Shown piece by piece: positions 25,989 to 34,527 of a DNA stretch of 64,000 bases. Made by a program: the position numbers and the translations under genes. Origin of the DNA: an uncultured Candidatus Nitrosopumilus sp. Its GTDB lineage: Archaea; Thermoproteota; Nitrososphaeria; Nitrososphaerales; Nitrosopumilaceae. The stretch lies in the NCBI GenBank assembly GCA_905612485.1, contig CAJQSE010000019.1, positions 1 through 64,000 of the forward strand. The letters are read 5' to 3'. The notes under the pieces are model-generated. The model made no database searches, was not told where the DNA came from, and was given only the letters and a program-made list of their open reading frames with translations. Every line of letters begins with the position of its first letter. Positions within the stretch are counted from its first letter, which is position 1.

Positions 25989-27246
25989 GATAGAAAAATC
26001 AAAAATCAAAGGGGAAATAAATTGCCCTTCAAACAAAAGCTATACACATAGAGGGATTTTTCTTGCATCACTTGCAGGAAATAACAGCAAAGTAGAGAAT
26101 GTGTTATTATCAGCAGATACAAAAGCAACAATTGAAGCATGTAAAAAATTTGGAGCAGTAATCGAACTAAATGGTTCAGATATAATTGTAAAAAAATCAA
26201 TAAAAATTGGTACAAACGTACCTGAAATTAATACTGAAAATTCAGGAACAACAATTAGAATTGCAGTGGGAATTGCCAGTTTGTTTTCAGAAGAAATTAC
26301 TTTAACAGGAGATGCAAGTCTACAAAAAAGACCAATGCAGCCATTATTAGATGCACTGTCAAGTATTGGTGCAAAATGTAGTTCAACAAATGGAAGCCCA
26401 CCAATCAAAATTAAAGGAAGTATCATAGGTGGAGACATACGGATTCCAGGAAATTTATCTAGTCAATTTATTTCATCATTATTAATTAGTGCACCACTAA
26501 CAAAAAATGGAATTAATTTAACAATTGAAGGAGATTTGGTTTCAAAACCATATTTAGATGCAACAATAGTAACTATGAGAAAATTTGGAGTGTCAGTTAA
26601 AACATTAATTCCATATAAAAAATACAATATACTACCACAAATTTATAAAAATACAACATTTAGTGTTCCAATTGATTTTTCAAGTTTAGCATTACTTCTT
26701 TCATTTACTATACTTAACGGGGAAGACGTAGTAATCAAAGGAAGTATGGGAGACTTACCACAAGGGGATGAAGCATTCATTGACTTTATAGAACAATTAG
26801 GAGTATCAGTTACAATTAACGACAATGAAATTAAAATTAAATCGCCTGAAAAATTAAAAGGAGGGAAGTTTGATTTAAGAAATTCACCAGATCTCTTGCC
26901 ACCACTAGCAATTTTATCATTAATTTCATCAAAACCAATAGAAATTGTAAATGTAAAACATGCAAGATTAAAAGAAACAGATAGAATTGCAATTCTTGCA
27001 AGAGAATTACCAAAAATAGGAATAAAGGTGGATGAAAAAGAAGATGGATTAATTTTAGAATCGTCAGATAGTCTTACTGGGGCAAAACTAGATTCAGAAA
27101 ATGATCACAGATTATTCATGGCATTTTGCATTGCTGGAACATATATTGGAAATTGTATTGTAACGGATTCAAAATCAGTGGAAGTGTCATATCCCAATTT
27201 CATAGAGGAAATGAACAGATTAGGCGCAAAAATTGAAAGGATATAG
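25978..27246 (+). CDS. aroA: EPSP synthase (3-phosphoshikimate 1-carboxyvinyltransferase)
   Basis: AroA adds enolpyruvate to shikimate-3-phosphate. The 422-residue protein shows SKSYTHRGIFLASLAG (PEP/S3P contacts), NSGTTIRIAVGIAS, DASLQKRPMQPLLDALSSIGA and the late HARLKETDRIAILARELPK and DHRLFMAFCIAG blocks, all family hallmarks. It overlaps the aroK end by 11 bases. The usual LxxGNAGT motif appears as NTENSGTTIR, a common archaeal variant. Confidence 0.95.
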   Translation: MNCKIEKSKIKGEINCPSNKSYTHRGIFLASLAGNNSKVENVLLSADTKATIEACKKFGAVIELNGSDIIVKKSIKIGTNVPEINTENSGTTIRIAVGIASLFSEEITLTGDASLQKRPMQPLLDALSSIGAKCSSTNGSPPIKIKGSIIGGDIRIPGNLSSQFISSLLISAPLTKNGINLTIEGDLVSKPYLDATIVTMRKFGVSVKTLIPYKKYNILPQIYKNTTFSVPIDFSSLALLLSFTILNGEDVVIKGSMGDLPQGDEAFIDFIEQLGVSVTINDNEIKIKSPEKLKGGKFDLRNSPDLLPPLAILSLISSKPIEIVNVKHARLKETDRIAILARELPKIGIKVDEKEDGLILESSDSLTGAKLDSENDHRLFMAFCIAGTYIGNCIVTDSKSVEVSYPNFIEEMNRLGAKIERI

Positions 27247-27399
27247 AAAGTTTTCAAAAAAAAAAGTGCCCAATAAAGCTAAAAAAATCTCAAGATAGAT
27301 AAAAAAATCATCAATTTCACTTACAATAGCAAATGTCAACAATAGATGAATTTTTGCTAAAACCACGAGGAATTATAAACATCACTTAACATAGATCAT

Positions 27400-28497
27400 G
27401 TGTTGCCGGGAAATTCTATTGGCCAGCGTCTTGCCTTGACAAGTTTTGGTGAAAGTCATGGAAGATCAATTGGAGCAGTATTAGATGGATGTCCTGCAGG
27501 ATTGGAAATAGATGAAAAAGAAATACAAGAGATGTTAAACCTAAGAAAGCCAGGTCAAAATTTAATTTCAACACAAAGAAAAGAAGGGGATGTTGTAGAA
27601 GTGATATCAGGGATTTTCAGAGGCTTCACAACAGGCGCACCCATTACAATGTTAATTTGGAATGCAGATCAAAAATCGAAAGATTATGAAAATTTAAAAA
27701 CAAAATTAAGACCAGGTCATTCAGATTATCCTGCAATGATGAAGTATAATCAATATAATGATTATCGAGGAGGAGGGAGATTTTCAGGAAGACTAACGGC
27801 AACACATGTAATGGGCGGTGCTATTGCAAGAAAATTACTTAAAGTAACATTAGGAATTAAAACAAATTCATTTACTTCACAAATTGGAAAAATAAAGATG
27901 GAAAAAGAATTCAATGAAAAAATGGCAAAAACAATTTATAAAAATGAAGTAAGATGTCCAGAAGAAAAAACAGCTGAAAAAATGAGGGAGTCAATCTTAG
28001 ACGCAAAAAAGAAAGGTGATTCTCTAGGTGGGATAATTGAATCAATTACAACTAATGTACCAGTAGGACTAGGAGAACCAATTTTTAGTTCATTAGAATC
28101 AGACTTGAGTAAAGCAATTTTTTCAATTCCATCAGTAAAAGGAGTGGAATTTGGTTCAGGGTTTAGAGGTTCAGAATTATTTGGTTCAGAAAATAATGAT
28201 TTGTACACAATGAAAAGAGGAAAAATTGTAACAAAAAGTAATAATTCAGGAGGGATACTGGGAGGAATTTCAAATGGAATGCCAATTACAATGAGAATTG
28301 CATTTAAGCCAGCATCATCAATTGCTCAAAAACAAAGTACTGTAGATATTAAGAATAAAAAAAATACAATACTTCAAGTAAAAGGAAGACATGATCCATG
28401 TGTAGTACCAAGAGCAGCACCAGTAGTTGATTCACTAGTAGCTCTAACCATAGCAGATCATGCACTTATCACAGGTACAATCAAACCTAGTTTATAA
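27400..28497 (+). CDS. aroC: Chorismate synthase
   Basis: AroC forms chorismate from EPSP using reduced FMN. The 365-residue protein has GESHGRSIGAVLDGCPAG, RRPGQ in the form RKPGQN, RPGHSDYPAMMKY, DYRGGGRFSGRLTA and the C-terminal GRHDPCVVPRAAPVVD. A GTG start is used at 27400; the overlapping ATG at 27398 runs into a nonsense frame. A 153-bp gap precedes it, the longest break in the operon, so an internal promoter is possible. Confidence 0.96.
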   Translation: MLPGNSIGQRLALTSFGESHGRSIGAVLDGCPAGLEIDEKEIQEMLNLRKPGQNLISTQRKEGDVVEVISGIFRGFTTGAPITMLIWNADQKSKDYENLKTKLRPGHSDYPAMMKYNQYNDYRGGGRFSGRLTATHVMGGAIARKLLKVTLGIKTNSFTSQIGKIKMEKEFNEKMAKTIYKNEVRCPEEKTAEKMRESILDAKKKGDSLGGIIESITTNVPVGLGEPIFSSLESDLSKAIFSIPSVKGVEFGSGFRGSELFGSENNDLYTMKRGKIVTKSNNSGGILGGISNGMPITMRIAFKPASSIAQKQSTVDIKNKKNTILQVKGRHDPCVVPRAAPVVDSLVALTIADHALITGTIKPSL

Positions 28498-28501
28498 AAA
28501 A

Positions 28502-29869
28502 ATGTCAGATATTAACAATCTTAGAAATAAAATGGATGCAGTTACATTAGAAATGATCAATTTACTAAAAACTAGAACAGATATTGCAAAAGAAATTGGT
28601 GAAATTAAAAAAAATATTGGAAAAGGAGTTACAGATGAAGAACGTGAAGATAATTTACGTGGAAAGATCATTCAAGTATCTAAAGAAATAGGTTTAGATG
28701 AAACATTAGCATCAAAATTTTTAAATTTTTTATTAAATGAGTCAATAAAAGTTCAATCAGAAAATAAACAAACACATCTTTCAATTTTCTTAAAAGCAAA
28801 ATCACTTGAACAAAAGGGTAAAAAAATAATACATATGGAAGTAGGGGAACCAGATTTCTTGCCACCAGAAATTGTTAAAAAATCATTAACAGAAGTTTTT
28901 GAGAAAGGATTTATGAAATACGGGCAAGCAAAAGGTATGCCAGTTTTTAGAGAAGCACTTGCAAAATATGTTTCAAAAAAATTCAATGTGGAGGTTACAA
29001 ATGAAAATATTATAGTAAGTCCAGGTGCAAGGTTCTTAATTTTTTCAGCAATCAGTACATTACTAAATCCAGGTGATGAAATGATAGTAATTGAACCATC
29101 ATGGCCAGCATACAAAGATTGTGCATTGAATGCAGGAATTAAAGTACGAACAATAAATACAACATTAGAAGAAAAATGGGAGCCATCAATTGAACGAATT
29201 AAAAATGCAATTAATACAAATACAAAAATGATTGTTCTTAATTATCCAAATAACCCAACAGGTAAAATTTTACCAGAAAAATTACAAGATATTATAATTG
29301 AAGTAGCAAAAGAAAATAACCTCTATGTATTAAGTGATGAAATTTATTCACAGTATGCAAAAACAAATTGGAAAAGTATTCTAAGTTATAATTATGAGAA
29401 AAGTATTGTAACCCAATCATTTTCAAAATCACATGCCATGACAGGGTTTAGAATAGGTTATGGAATAGCATCTAAGCAAGTTATAGAAAAAATAGTTAAG
29501 TTAGAAGCACTTTGTTTGACAAATGTCTCAGAACCAATTCAATATGTTGCAATGAAAGCATTAGATGCAGATACAACAAATAATTCCAAAATAATACAAA
29601 AAAGACTAGATAAATTATCAAAAAAAGCAAAAGAGCTGGGATTAGAATTCATTATTCCAGATGGAGCCATGTATATTTTTGCAAAAATCAATCAAGAAGG
29701 CTTTGATGGAGTAGAATTTGCCAATAATTCACTAGAAAAAGGATTAGCAGTAGCTCCAGGAGAAGGATTTGGAAATTATAAGAATTTCATTAGAATATCA
29801 GCATGTCAAGATGAGAAAACACTAATGGAAGGAATGCATATACTAGGTAACATGATGAGGGATAGTTAG
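28502..29869 (+). CDS. Chorismate mutase (AroQ) fused to class I aminotransferase
   Basis: A two-domain protein of 455 residues. Residues 1-85 form an AroQ-type chorismate mutase helix bundle (NLRNKMDAVTLEMINLLKTRTDIAKEIGEIK). Residues 90-455 are a PLP aminotransferase of the aspartate/aromatic family with NYPNNPTGKIL, VLSDEIYSQY and the PLP lysine in SFSKSHAMTGFRIGYG. It would make prephenate and then transaminate prephenate to arogenate, or aromatic ketoacids to Tyr/Phe. I use ATG 28502, just after the aroC stop; the earlier ATG 28460 lies inside aroC. tyrA starts within its stop (TAGTG). Confidence 0.92.
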   Translation: MSDINNLRNKMDAVTLEMINLLKTRTDIAKEIGEIKKNIGKGVTDEEREDNLRGKIIQVSKEIGLDETLASKFLNFLLNESIKVQSENKQTHLSIFLKAKSLEQKGKKIIHMEVGEPDFLPPEIVKKSLTEVFEKGFMKYGQAKGMPVFREALAKYVSKKFNVEVTNENIIVSPGARFLIFSAISTLLNPGDEMIVIEPSWPAYKDCALNAGIKVRTINTTLEEKWEPSIERIKNAINTNTKMIVLNYPNNPTGKILPEKLQDIIIEVAKENNLYVLSDEIYSQYAKTNWKSILSYNYEKSIVTQSFSKSHAMTGFRIGYGIASKQVIEKIVKLEALCLTNVSEPIQYVAMKALDADTTNNSKIIQKRLDKLSKKAKELGLEFIIPDGAMYIFAKINQEGFDGVEFANNSLEKGLAVAPGEGFGNYKNFIRISACQDEKTLMEGMHILGNMMRDS

Positions 29870-30720
29870 TGAAAAAACTTACAGTTATCGGTGCAGGGGG
29901 TCAAATGGGTCAATGGTTCACAAAATATTTTTCAGGTTCAGAGTATGAAGTAACAGGATATGACTCAGAAAGTACGAATTTTGGAAAAAACATTATAGTA
30001 TCAGAATCATTAGTTGGTGCAATTCTAAAAGCAGATTATGTTGTTTTATGTACACCAACAAGAAGAACTCCAGAAATAATTAGACTAATTGCAAAAGAAA
30101 TGAAAAGAGGGACTTATCTTATTGAAATTTCATCAGAAAAATCTAAAGTTGTAGCATCATTAGCCAAGATGCCAGATAAGATTAATCCAATTTGTATTCA
30201 TCCAATGTTTGGTCCAGGAATAAAAACAATCAAAGGTCAAAACATTATATCAGTTCCAATTAAAGATGCTAAGAAAGAATTAACAGTTACAAAAGAATTA
30301 TTTGATGGAGCAAATTTTGTTACAATTGATGCAATTGAACATGACAAAAAAATTGCCGTCATCTTAGGATTAACTCATTTAATGAATTTAGTTTTTGCAA
30401 ATATTATTTCAAAAGATGAAAAAATGCTATTAACAGAAAAAATGTCGGGTACAACATTTAGAGTTCAAAAAACATTAGCAGAAAGTATAATGACAGAAAC
30501 TCCAGAATTAATTGAAACAATTATTGCAAATCCAGAAATTAGAAGAGTTGCTGAAGAATTATGGAAAGACATAGGACGATTACTAACATCAGTCCAAGAA
30601 TCAAAGACAGAAGAAGTAATTGAGTATATTAAAAATTGTCAAGAGAGATTATCAAAACATACAGATCTTGATGAGTCATACAAAAAACTCTCAAAAATGG
30701 TAAAAGCTGTTGAAAAATAA
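29869..30720 (+). CDS. tyrA: Prephenate/arogenate dehydrogenase
   Basis: TyrA oxidatively decarboxylates prephenate or arogenate on the way to tyrosine. The 283-residue protein has the NAD-binding TVIGAGGQMGQWFTKYF at the N terminus, VLCTPTRRTPEII, and CIHPMFGPGIKTIKGQNII with the catalytic histidine region. No ACT domain follows, so feedback control by tyrosine is not obvious. The GTG start shares one base with the preceding stop. A prephenate dehydratase is not in this cluster. Confidence 0.9.
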   Translation: MKKLTVIGAGGQMGQWFTKYFSGSEYEVTGYDSESTNFGKNIIVSESLVGAILKADYVVLCTPTRRTPEIIRLIAKEMKRGTYLIEISSEKSKVVASLAKMPDKINPICIHPMFGPGIKTIKGQNIISVPIKDAKKELTVTKELFDGANFVTIDAIEHDKKIAVILGLTHLMNLVFANIISKDEKMLLTEKMSGTTFRVQKTLAESIMTETPELIETIIANPEIRRVAEELWKDIGRLLTSVQESKTEEVIEYIKNCQERLSKHTDLDESYKKLSKMVKAVEK

Positions 30721-30725
30721 ATAGA

Positions 30726-31130
30726 ATGGGTTCAACAAGAATAGTTACATCTTTTATTAAAAATAACAATAAGATATTAATTCTAAAAAGAAGCGACAAA
30801 GTAAGATCAATGAGAGGTTTATGGTCAGGGGTTAGCGGGATTATTGAAAATGACGAGGAGTCACTAAATAGAGCAAAAATTGAAATTTTTGAAGAAGTAG
30901 GAATCAGAAAAGACAAAATTAGTCTTACTAAGAGTGTGGAAAAAATTAAAATTTCTTCACCACAGTATGAAAATCACGAGTGGGAAGTATTTTCATTTTT
31001 ATTTGAAACAAAAGAAACAGAAATTAAACTCAATTGGGAAAATTCAGAATTCAGATGGATTAACGTGAATGAATTAGAAAATTATGAAACAGTTCCCAAT
31101 CTTGATAAAATACTATTCAATTTGTTGTAA
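30726..31130 (+). CDS. NUDIX hydrolase
   Basis: A 134-residue protein with the Nudix box as GVSGIIENDEESLNRAKIEIFEEVG, close to the GX5EX7REUXEEXGU consensus (the Arg is Lys-like here: AKIEIFEE). It would cleave a nucleoside diphosphate linked to another moiety; the substrate is not predictable. It sits 5 bases after tyrA and probably rides on the aro transcript. Its 3' end overlaps the convergent thiC by 18 bp. Confidence 0.88.
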   Translation: MGSTRIVTSFIKNNNKILILKRSDKVRSMRGLWSGVSGIIENDEESLNRAKIEIFEEVGIRKDKISLTKSVEKIKISSPQYENHEWEVFSFLFETKETEIKLNWENSEFRWINVNELENYETVPNLDKILFNLL

Positions 31131-32441
31131 ATTTTCATTTTCTTTATCATACTTTTTTTGTTGAGGTAACATCATGTAAACACATGCACCCCCACACATA
31201 GTACAAGGAACATTATTTCCAGGGTGTTGTCCAGTTCTACTATGAATTTTTGCAGCTTCTTCAGGATCAATTGACAAAGCAATTTGTTTCTCCCAATTCA
31301 ATGTACGTCTAGCTTCAGTCATTGCCATATCCCATTTAATGGCCTTATCACGCATTTTTACAAGATCACCAGCATGAGCAGCAATTCTATAAGCAATCAA
31401 GCCAGCTTTAACTTCTTCAGCATTTGGTAATGCTAAATGTTCAGAAGGAGTTAGATAACACAAAAGATCTACACCTTCACTTGCAGAAATGGCAGCACCA
31501 ATAGCACTTGCAATATGATCATGTCCAGATGCAATATCAGTAACTAAAGGACCAAGAACATAGTAAGGCACGTCACCAATAAGAGATTTAGCTAATCGGA
31601 CATTTGCAGCAACTTCATTTAATGGAACATGACCTGGACCTTCAACCATAACTTGAATATCATTTTCATGAGCTCTCTTTGTTAATTGAGAAATATTGAT
31701 CATTTCTTGAACTTGTAATTCATCATGGGAGTCTAAAATTGAACCAGGTCTTAATGCATCTCCAAGACTAAATGTGACATCATATTTTTTGGCAATTTCC
31801 ATCATGTAATCATAATGAGTGATGTAGGGATTTTCTTTGTCATGTTTTAACATCCAAGCAGCAGTAATTGTACCACCTTTACTCACAACTCCCCCATATC
31901 GTTGAACTTTAAGAATTCTTTTTGCAATATCTTTTGTGATTCCACAGTGAATAGTGGTATAGTCAACCCCATCTTTTGCATTATTTTCAAATGCTTTGAT
32001 GTAATCATCTTCGGTTAAATTCAAAGGATTTTTGTGGACTTCAACACCATAGTTGTAAGCTTCGTAAATTGGAACAGTTCCAAAAGTAATAGGTGCAACT
32101 TCTAAAAGAGAACGTCTAATGGCTTTTACATCACCACCATCACTAAGGTCCATCATTGTATCAGCATGATATTTCAAAGCAACTTTAGCTTTCTCAATTT
32201 CTTCACCTAAATTTACATTCAAAGTAGAAGTTCCAATATTGACATTAACTTTAGTTTTCATGCCCTTACCAATTCCTACATTATGTATTTTTTGAGGTCG
32301 AATATTATTACTGGGAATTATAATTGAACCTCGAGCAATTTTTGGGATTAGCCAATCAAGTGAAACATCTTCATCTTTTGCAACTTGTTTCATTTCATCA
32401 GTAGCAACACCACGACGTGCAGAAGTCATCTGAGTAGCCAT
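31113..32441 (-). CDS. thiC: Phosphomethylpyrimidine synthase
   Basis: ThiC rearranges aminoimidazole ribotide into hydroxymethylpyrimidine phosphate, a radical-SAM reaction of thiamine synthesis. The 442-residue protein carries ADTMMDLSDGGD, TIHCGITKDI, EGPGHVP and the unusual C-terminal cluster motif CTMCGGACVYMM (CX2CX4C in related enzymes). It is a compact form without the bacterial N-terminal extension. I searched the 5' region for a TPP riboswitch and saw none. thiD-thiN lies about 700 bp away in divergent orientation. Confidence 0.96.
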   Translation of the reverse strand: MATQMTSARRGVATDEMKQVAKDEDVSLDWLIPKIARGSIIIPSNNIRPQKIHNVGIGKGMKTKVNVNIGTSTLNVNLGEEIEKAKVALKYHADTMMDLSDGGDVKAIRRSLLEVAPITFGTVPIYEAYNYGVEVHKNPLNLTEDDYIKAFENNAKDGVDYTTIHCGITKDIAKRILKVQRYGGVVSKGGTITAAWMLKHDKENPYITHYDYMMEIAKKYDVTFSLGDALRPGSILDSHDELQVQEMINISQLTKRAHENDIQVMVEGPGHVPLNEVAANVRLAKSLIGDVPYYVLGPLVTDIASGHDHIASAIGAAISASEGVDLLCYLTPSEHLALPNAEEVKAGLIAYRIAAHAGDLVKMRDKAIKWDMAMTEARRTLNWEKQIALSIDPEEAAKIHSRTGQHPGNNVPCTMCGGACVYMMLPQQKKYDKENENLQQIE

Positions 32442-32538
32442 AAATCAATGTAGTTCTTACCTGATTTAAACATGAGTGGAATTAATTTAAAATTTGAAGT
32501 AGGTTAAAACTAGTACTATATTAATAAAATAAGAAAAT

Positions 32539-32550
32539 CTTATATTTTTA
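32539..32550 (+). promoter_or_regulatory. TATA-like box for the 32-residue zinc micro-protein
   Basis: CTTATATTTTTA lies about 20-28 bp before ATG 32567, the spacing expected for a leaderless archaeal transcript. This supports the tiny ORF being expressed. Confidence 0.45.
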
Positions 32551-32566
32551 AAAAACAACTATTACT

Positions 32567-32665
32567 ATGAAAACAATTAGGGAATGCATTCATTGTGGTA
32601 AGGAATTTTACAGTATGAAAGATGAATTTTGTTCCAATTATTGTGTAACACAATCTTCAACATAA
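32567..32665 (+). CDS. 32-residue zinc-finger micro-protein
   Basis: Too short for the ORF track. It reads MKTIRECIHCGKEFYSMKDE followed by FCSNYCVTQSST. The CxxC-GK-F plus FCSxxC arrangement is that of a single treble-clef or FCS-like zinc finger, as found in small archaeal zinc proteins. The TATA-like box at 32539 is correctly spaced for a leaderless start. Function unknown. Confidence 0.6.
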   Translation: MKTIRECIHCGKEFYSMKDEFCSNYCVTQSST

Positions 32666-32670
32666 TATTA

Positions 32671-32886
32671 TTAGATTAAATTTAAATTTTTTTCCAAAAG
32701 CGATTTTTCAGATTTTATTTTATGAATTCGTTGTAAAATAGGCTCAACAAGACGTTCAGAATCAGAAAAATTTTGTCTAATCTCAAAAACTCTTTGAATT
32801 AATTCAAGTTCTGCAGAAATTAAGGATTTGTAATTATTAAATTGTAAATGTTCAGATGTACGATCATCATTTGTAGATGATTCCAT
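32671..32886 (-). CDS. Small coiled-coil hypothetical protein
   Basis: A 71-residue helical protein starting MESSTNDDRTSEHL. I start it at ATG 32886, whose A is the last base of the upstream TAA (TAATG), instead of the ORF-track GTG/ATG at 32904. This one-base overlap implies translational coupling with the zinc-ribbon gene. The body is a charged helix (LIQRVFEIRQNFSDSERL). No family recognised. Confidence 0.6.
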   Translation of the reverse strand: MESSTNDDRTSEHLQFNNYKSLISAELELIQRVFEIRQNFSDSERLVEPILQRIHKIKSEKSLLEKNLNLI

Positions 32887-33077
32887 TATCGAGGAGGACT
32901 CCAACTTTCTTCCACATTATCATCAATATTTTCAGAAACAAAAATTTTTTTTCCACACTTAAAACACTGCCAAAGAAATTTTCCCTCTTTTTTTTCTTGA
33001 TATTGCATAGGAAGTAAACAATTTGTACATTGTAATTGTTCAGGAATTGAATCATCAACCATAGGAATTTTACTCAT
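32886..33077 (-). CDS. Small zinc-ribbon protein
   Basis: A 63-residue protein with CTNCLLPM at about residue 17 and CFKCGKKIFV at about residue 38, the two knuckles of a zinc ribbon, followed by an acidic tail. It is coupled to the 71-residue helical protein by TAATG. The pair lies between the thiamine genes but has no evident link to that pathway. Function unknown. Confidence 0.65.
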   Translation of the reverse strand: MSKIPMVDDSIPEQLQCTNCLLPMQYQEKKEGKFLWQCFKCGKKIFVSENIDDNVEESWSPPR

Positions 33078-33179
33078 ATAAGAAAAAAGCCATTCAGGTA
33101 TAAAATAGATAGTATAAGTTTAGATTAAAAATTCACCATTAATGGAAAAATAGATTAGTGTTAAAAATTAGTAAACTAT

Positions 33180-34478
33180 GTGAATTTATTATCAATTGGT
33201 GGTTCGGATCCATCATCAGGGGCAGGAATTCAGAGTGACATCAAAACATTTTCAGCACTGGATGCTTACAGTCTTACAATAATTACATCAGTTACAGGAC
33301 AAAATACTTCAAATTTTGGAATGATAGAACCAGTATCAAAAAATATTTTGAAAAATCAATTAGAATCAGTAATGTCAGATTTTAAAATAGATGGAATAAA
33401 AATTGGAATGGTATACAATTCAGAAATAATTAAAATAGTGCATAAATATCTAAAAAAATTAAAAATACCAATCATAGTAGATCCAGTAATCAAGTCAACC
33501 ACAGGAGGAATGCTCATAAAAAAATCAGCCATTAGTGATTTTAAAAAATTCATAATACCTCTTGCTACAATTATTACTCCAAACAAATTTGAGGCTGAAA
33601 TTTTAACAAAAACTAAAATTAATTCAAAAAATACACCTGAAAAAATTGCTAAAATAATACAAAAAATGGGAGCAAAGAATGTAGTAATTACAGGAGTGGA
33701 AAATAAAAATAAACAAGTATTAGATTTTGTGTTAGAAAAAAATAAAAAATATTATATTACAGATGAAAAAATTTCAAAAATAAATCGTGGAAGTGGGTCC
33801 ATTCATTCAGCAGCAGTATTGTATGCAATTGTAAAAAATAAAAATATTAAAGAATCATTAAAATTTGCTAAGAAAACTACATTAAATTCAATTAAAAATT
33901 CGAAAAAAATAGGAAAAGGAATTATAATTACAATTGCGGAGAGACATGATGAAACAAAAATAAAATTATCAAATGCAATTAATGAATTTATTAAAATAAA
34001 AAATATTTATGAAAATATTCCAGAATGTCAGACAAATTTTGTTTATTCAAAAGAAAAACCAAAATCAATTAAAGAAATACTTGGAATCTCTGGAAGAATA
34101 GTTAAATCTGGGAAAGAAGTCATCATTGCAGGAAATTTATCATATGGAGGTTCAAAACATGTTGCAACTGCATTGTTAACAGTAAACAAAAAATATTCAA
34201 AGATCAAATCTGCAATTAATTTAAAATATAAGGAAGAAACAATATTTAAAATAAAAAAAGTAAAATTAACCACATATGATTATGATAGAACCCAAGAGCC
34301 ACAAAATGTAAAAAATAAAGGTTCAACAATAGAGTGGGGCATTAAAAATGCAATTAAAAATTCAAGAAAACCACCAGACATAATTTATCATAAAGGAGAT
34401 TTTGGAAAAGAGCCAATGATCATAGTATTTGCTGAAACACCAGATATGCTAATAAAAAAAATTATGAAAATTATTTAA
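33180..34478 (+). CDS. thiDN: HMP(-phosphate) kinase ThiD fused to thiamine-phosphate synthase ThiN
   Basis: A GTG-start, 432-residue fusion. Residues 1-250 are a ribokinase-fold ThiD (SIGGSDPSSGAGIQSDIKTF; TPNKFEAEIL). Residues 260-432 are a ThiN domain that joins HMP-PP to thiazole phosphate in archaea lacking ThiE. The ThiD loop that normally reads GTGC with the catalytic cysteine is GSGSIHSA here, so cysteine is replaced by serine. Either serine works, or kinase activity is altered. ThiN blocks include GYGGSKHVA-like YGGSKHVATALL and DYDRTQEP. It partners with thiC in thiamine synthesis. Confidence 0.9.
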   Translation: MNLLSIGGSDPSSGAGIQSDIKTFSALDAYSLTIITSVTGQNTSNFGMIEPVSKNILKNQLESVMSDFKIDGIKIGMVYNSEIIKIVHKYLKKLKIPIIVDPVIKSTTGGMLIKKSAISDFKKFIIPLATIITPNKFEAEILTKTKINSKNTPEKIAKIIQKMGAKNVVITGVENKNKQVLDFVLEKNKKYYITDEKISKINRGSGSIHSAAVLYAIVKNKNIKESLKFAKKTTLNSIKNSKKIGKGIIITIAERHDETKIKLSNAINEFIKIKNIYENIPECQTNFVYSKEKPKSIKEILGISGRIVKSGKEVIIAGNLSYGGSKHVATALLTVNKKYSKIKSAINLKYKEETIFKIKKVKLTTYDYDRTQEPQNVKNKGSTIEWGIKNAIKNSRKPPDIIYHKGDFGKEPMIIVFAETPDMLIKKIMKII

Positions 34479-34527
34479 AACAAAAAGACAAATTTATCCT
34501 TGAACATAAATACTCAAAATTGAAATA

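Noticed and set aside
27333-27389. 18-residue ORF before aroC as an attenuator leader peptide
   Set aside because: It has only one Phe and no Tyr or Trp run, and no terminator/antiterminator pair follows; a chance ORF is more likely.
32442-32566. TPP riboswitch upstream of thiC
   Set aside because: No CTGAGA-type conserved core or matching helices were seen in the leader on the thiC strand.
32867-33058. 63-residue ORF overlapping the zinc-ribbon gene
   Set aside because: Shadow in another frame of the CxxC-containing gene at 32886-33077.
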